This document shows positions 61,883-64,000 of a stretch of 64,000 bases of DNA, piece by piece. The notes under the pieces were generated by a model. The model was given only the letters and a program-made list of their open reading frames with translations. It made no database searches and was not told the origin of the DNA. The translations under genes and the position numbers were made by a program. Every line of letters starts with the position of its first letter. Position 1 is the first letter of the stretch. This DNA comes from an uncultured Campylobacter sp. (lineage in GTDB: Bacteria; Campylobacterota; Campylobacteria; Campylobacterales; Campylobacteraceae), in assembly GCF_938039205.1 (NCBI RefSeq), contig NZ_CALHVM010000006.1, positions 7,777-71,776 on the forward strand, given 5' to 3'.

Positions 61883-62530
61883 CTATTCAAACATTTTTCT
61901 ATACCAAGGAAGCTGCGGAAGCACGATATTTGCGTCGTTTAAAGGCGAAGCTTGCACCTTTTCTTTATAAATTTGCGCCGACTCATCCCTACCTGTGCGC
62001 TCGTACAGATCGGCTATCTGCACGTCTAGGTTGTATATCGCGAGCTTAAATTTAACCAGCATAGTTTCGATCAGCGGGCGATACTGCGTGTTTGGGTAGA
62101 TGTAGAGAAATTTTTCTATCTCGGCGATACTGTCTTGCATTAGCTTTTGGTTTCGATTGGGTTGCGAGAATGAGTCAAAATTCGCTTTTATTTTTAAATA
62201 CTGCGCAAATTCGCTCCTAGGGCCACCGTCGCCGTATCTTTTGAGGTATTCATCGAGGTAAAAATTCGCCATCAGATACTCTTCGTCGTTAGCGTGAGCT
62301 TGAGCTAGTATCAGTAAAATTTGCTCCAAAAGCGGGCTAGCTACGTGCTCGCTAGACATCGCCGTGTAGTGTTTGTCGGCGCTTTCTAGGTCGCGATTTT
62401 TGATATCGCCGATGATCTCAGAGTACCACTGATCGGGCGTTAGATTATAAAGCTCGGTGTATTTGTCGGCACAACCGCCGATTAAACTAACAAAAAATAC
62501 CGCAGATAAAAATTTGATCAAATTTTTCAT
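61883..62530 (-). CDS. bamD: Outer membrane assembly lipoprotein BamD
   Basis: Part of the BAM complex that folds outer-membrane beta-barrels. A signal peptide with lipobox GGC (Cys20) is followed by TPR-type helices: DQWYSEIIGDIKNRDLESAD, then YLMANFYLDEYLKRYGDGGP and EIEKFLYIYPNTQY. The product is 215 residues. The order lon-bamD-fliW is the same in C. jejuni. Confidence 0.9.
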   Translation of the reverse strand: MKNLIKFLSAVFFVSLIGGCADKYTELYNLTPDQWYSEIIGDIKNRDLESADKHYTAMSSEHVASPLLEQILLILAQAHANDEEYLMANFYLDEYLKRYGDGGPRSEFAQYLKIKANFDSFSQPNRNQKLMQDSIAEIEKFLYIYPNTQYRPLIETMLVKFKLAIYNLDVQIADLYERTGRDESAQIYKEKVQASPLNDANIVLPQLPWYRKMFE

Positions 62531-62638
62531 ACGCTCCCTTAAATTTTAAATTTTTTAAAACGGACTATTTTACCATTGTTTTTATTGCTTTTCGGTAAAT
62601 TTGATTTCATTTTATGCTTAAAAATAGGAAATTTTGGA

Positions 62639-62644
62639 TACAAT
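62639..62644 (+). promoter_or_regulatory. -10 element for fliW
   Basis: TACAAT after TTTTGGA lies 38 bases before the fliW ATG. Confidence 0.45.
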
Positions 62645-62681
62645 TCGCGTAAAAAGTAAATATTTAATTAAGGAGATATAT

Positions 62682-63065
62682 ATGATTTTTCAAGTCAAAA
62701 GTCCGATTTTAGGCTTTGAGCACATCAAAAGTTATGAATTAAAAGAACTGGATCAATTTTTCATAAAGCTTCAAAGCAAGGACGATGATACGTCTTTTAC
62801 CGCGATAAATCCATACGCCTTGAGAAATTACGAATTTGAGATACCGACGTATTATCAGGAGCTGATGGGCATAAACGACAAAAGCGAGCTAAGGATTTAC
62901 AACATCATGGTCGTGAGCACTCCGATCGAGACATCGACGGTAAATTTCATCGCTCCTATCGTTTGTAATATGACAAATATGACGCTCTCGCAAATAGTCC
63001 TTGATGCATGGGCATATCCGATGTATAAACAGGCTGAAAAAATTTCGGATTTTATACAGAAATAA
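62682..63065 (+). CDS. fliW: Flagellar assembly factor FliW
   Basis: FliW binds flagellin and also blocks CsrA, so it couples flagellin levels to translation of flagellin mRNA. The 127-residue product begins MIFQVKSPILGFEHIKSYEL and has INPYALRNYEFEIP and TVNFIAPIVCN, as in the family. I start at the ATG at 62682 behind AAGGAG; a longer upstream start would run over the promoter. It is divergent from bamD. Confidence 0.93.
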   Translation: MIFQVKSPILGFEHIKSYELKELDQFFIKLQSKDDDTSFTAINPYALRNYEFEIPTYYQELMGINDKSELRIYNIMVVSTPIETSTVNFIAPIVCNMTNMTLSQIVLDAWAYPMYKQAEKISDFIQK

Positions 63066-63101
63066 ATTTTTGCCTTTCTCTAAATAAAAAGAGGTGTAAT
63101 A

Positions 63102-63710
63102 ATGAAAAATTTTAAAATTGTTTTGATTGCTTTATTTGCATTAAGCAGCTCTCTATTTGCTGGAACGCATAAAGACCAAGACGGATTTAGCCACGATATT
63201 ACAACTATTACAAATACTGGTATTGGTCGACATGGGTATATAGACAATAACGAAGAAAAAACCTTAACAAAAAGAACGATAGATGAGATAATTGGAGGAA
63301 AAAGATCTGAAAAAAAAGTAATCTATGGAGATATAGAGACTATCGGGGCTTCAATAGTTAAAACCAAAGGCAATAGCGCACAAGGAACTTACTACAACTA
63401 TCAACCACGAGACCCAAGATCTAATCCAACAGAAAACACATCAATAACAACAGTGGAGTTTGAAAAAGAAGATAAGTCATATGCAACAAATTCCGCAAAA
63501 GCTACTTTTAACTTCTCGGATAGAAAAGATCAAACAGGAACAGATATAGATAGAAAAATAACAGGAGAAAAAATAATATTTGCCAGACTATACTGGGGAG
63601 CAAGTATAGTACAAAGGTGGTCGAAAGAGCAAAATAGCTACGAAAACACCATAAAAGAATACTTTAAAAATATCAAAGATTTTAAGATAAAAGTCAATAT
63701 GTCTTTTTGA
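63102..63710 (+). CDS. Exported protein, probably the N-terminal part of a larger surface protein
   Basis: A signal peptide (MKNFKIVLIALFALSSSLFA) is followed by a polar region rich in Thr, Lys, Asn and Asp. Near residue 160 it has GEKIIFARLYWGASI, a strand pattern like the ARLYWGG segment at the start of large adhesin-like or isopeptide-domain proteins. The protein then stops abruptly at residue 202 (KVNMSF). The gene is richer in A+T than fliW before it. It may be a truncated adhesin or a short family member. I cannot name it further. Confidence 0.6.
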   Translation: MKNFKIVLIALFALSSSLFAGTHKDQDGFSHDITTITNTGIGRHGYIDNNEEKTLTKRTIDEIIGGKRSEKKVIYGDIETIGASIVKTKGNSAQGTYYNYQPRDPRSNPTENTSITTVEFEKEDKSYATNSAKATFNFSDRKDQTGTDIDRKITGEKIIFARLYWGASIVQRWSKEQNSYENTIKEYFKNIKDFKIKVNMSF

Positions 63711-63797
63711 TAATACAATGCTGTGAGATTATATAAGCTCGATTATATCGGGGTTTTTGTCAATAAAAAATATTTTTTATTTTTGTGTGTTTTTGGG

Positions 63798-64000
63798 TTA
63801 GCATTGTCGCTCAAAGTGCGGCGCGTCTATGAAGTTTTTGAAATTACCGCCCCATTTGTTATTTTTGTCAAGGGTTTCCCAATAGTCGCCTATGCTTTGA
63901 AGCTCTGATTTTGATTGTAGCCATTTGTTATCTTTGAATATATGCAAATCAGCGGCACATCTCTTTAGATGCATTGAATTATAAGTTTTTGATTTGCCCT
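63798..64000 (-). CDS. M15-family peptidase, C-terminal part (5' end outside window)
   Basis: The last 67 residues of a minus-strand gene. SMHLKRCAADL has the His-X6-Asp zinc site of D,D-carboxypeptidase/endolysin-type M15 peptidases. YWETLDKNNKWGGNFKNF and DAPHFER give the second conserved block with the third ligand (PHF). It cleaves peptidoglycan stem peptides. Such genes are often in phage or secretion modules, so this may be the edge of one. Confidence 0.82.
   Translation of the reverse strand, partial: GKSKTYNSMHLKRCAADLHIFKDNKWLQSKSELQSIGDYWETLDKNNKWGGNFKNFIDAPHFERQC

Overview
The window is a stretch of chromosome from a Campylobacter species. Gene content and order match known Campylobacter blocks: rrf2-flhA beside rpsO, hrcA-grpE-dnaK, rppH-lysC-hobA-holB-folP-ligA-tlyA-ribF-cmoA, hemW-tatB-tatC-queA, holA-rnr-HDOD-ilvC-yibQ-dprA-ruvX, and rpsF-ssb-rpsR followed by lon-bamD-fliW. 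HobA, FlaC, FliW and an HrgA-type protein also point to Campylobacterota. Base composition looks mid-40s percent GC by eye, richer than C. jejuni, so a relative of the oral group (C. showae, C. rectus, C. curvus) is likely. The species is an inference.

Layout. 1-4.8 kb: a partial sugar aminotransferase-family gene, nadE, a metallo-hydrolase, then the tail of a long minus-strand operon. 4.8-8.5 kb: the head of that operon (rrf2, flhA, a DHH phosphoesterase, a small acidic protein, a small lipoprotein, cmoB, a hotdog protein). 8.6-12.4 kb: rpsO, then hrcA-grpE-dnaK behind a consensus promoter and a CIRCE-like operator that overlaps the ribosome binding site. 12.6-16.7 kb: small membrane protein and lipoprotein genes, flaC, and a broken DKNYY-type gene. 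16.7-23.7 kb: ABC-F ATPase, HrgA-like protein, an NSS transporter, a MATE pump, a YgjP-like metallopeptidase and a Sel1-repeat protein. 23.8-27.7 kb: a TAXI-type TRAP transporter and a 517-base gap with large inverted repeats. 27.7-36.3 kb: a nine-gene housekeeping operon on the minus strand. 36.5-41.6 kb: a disordered unknown protein and an iron-uptake cassette (TonB receptor, PepSY membrane protein, AraC regulator, Fur-box-like site). 41.9-46.2 kb: hemW-tatB-tatC-queA and a protein that looks like a degenerate histidine kinase. 46.3-55.5 kb: a frameshifted VOC gene, a hydrolase, ruvX, dprA, yibQ, ilvC, HDOD, rnr, holA. 55.6-56.9 kb: rpsF-ssb-rpsR. 56.9-59.4 kb: an accessory island of decayed genes inserted between rpsR and lon. 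59.4-63.1 kb: lon, bamD, fliW. 63.1-64 kb: a truncated exported protein and the 3' end of an M15 peptidase gene.

No tRNA, rRNA, insertion sequence or CRISPR array was found. No clearly new multi-gene system is visible. The signals most worth following are: (i) the very dense AAATTT word, which has also grown into low-complexity inserts inside conserved proteins; (ii) the solitary HARE-HTH plus nuclease-motif HrgA protein; (iii) the paired long palindromes at 27.4-27.7 kb; (iv) the degenerate kinase-receiver protein after queA; (v) the decayed rpsR-lon island; (vi) the DegT-family gene without a lysine at its usual cofactor site. Several genes are broken by one base at homopolymer runs. These could be real decay, switching, or assembly error.
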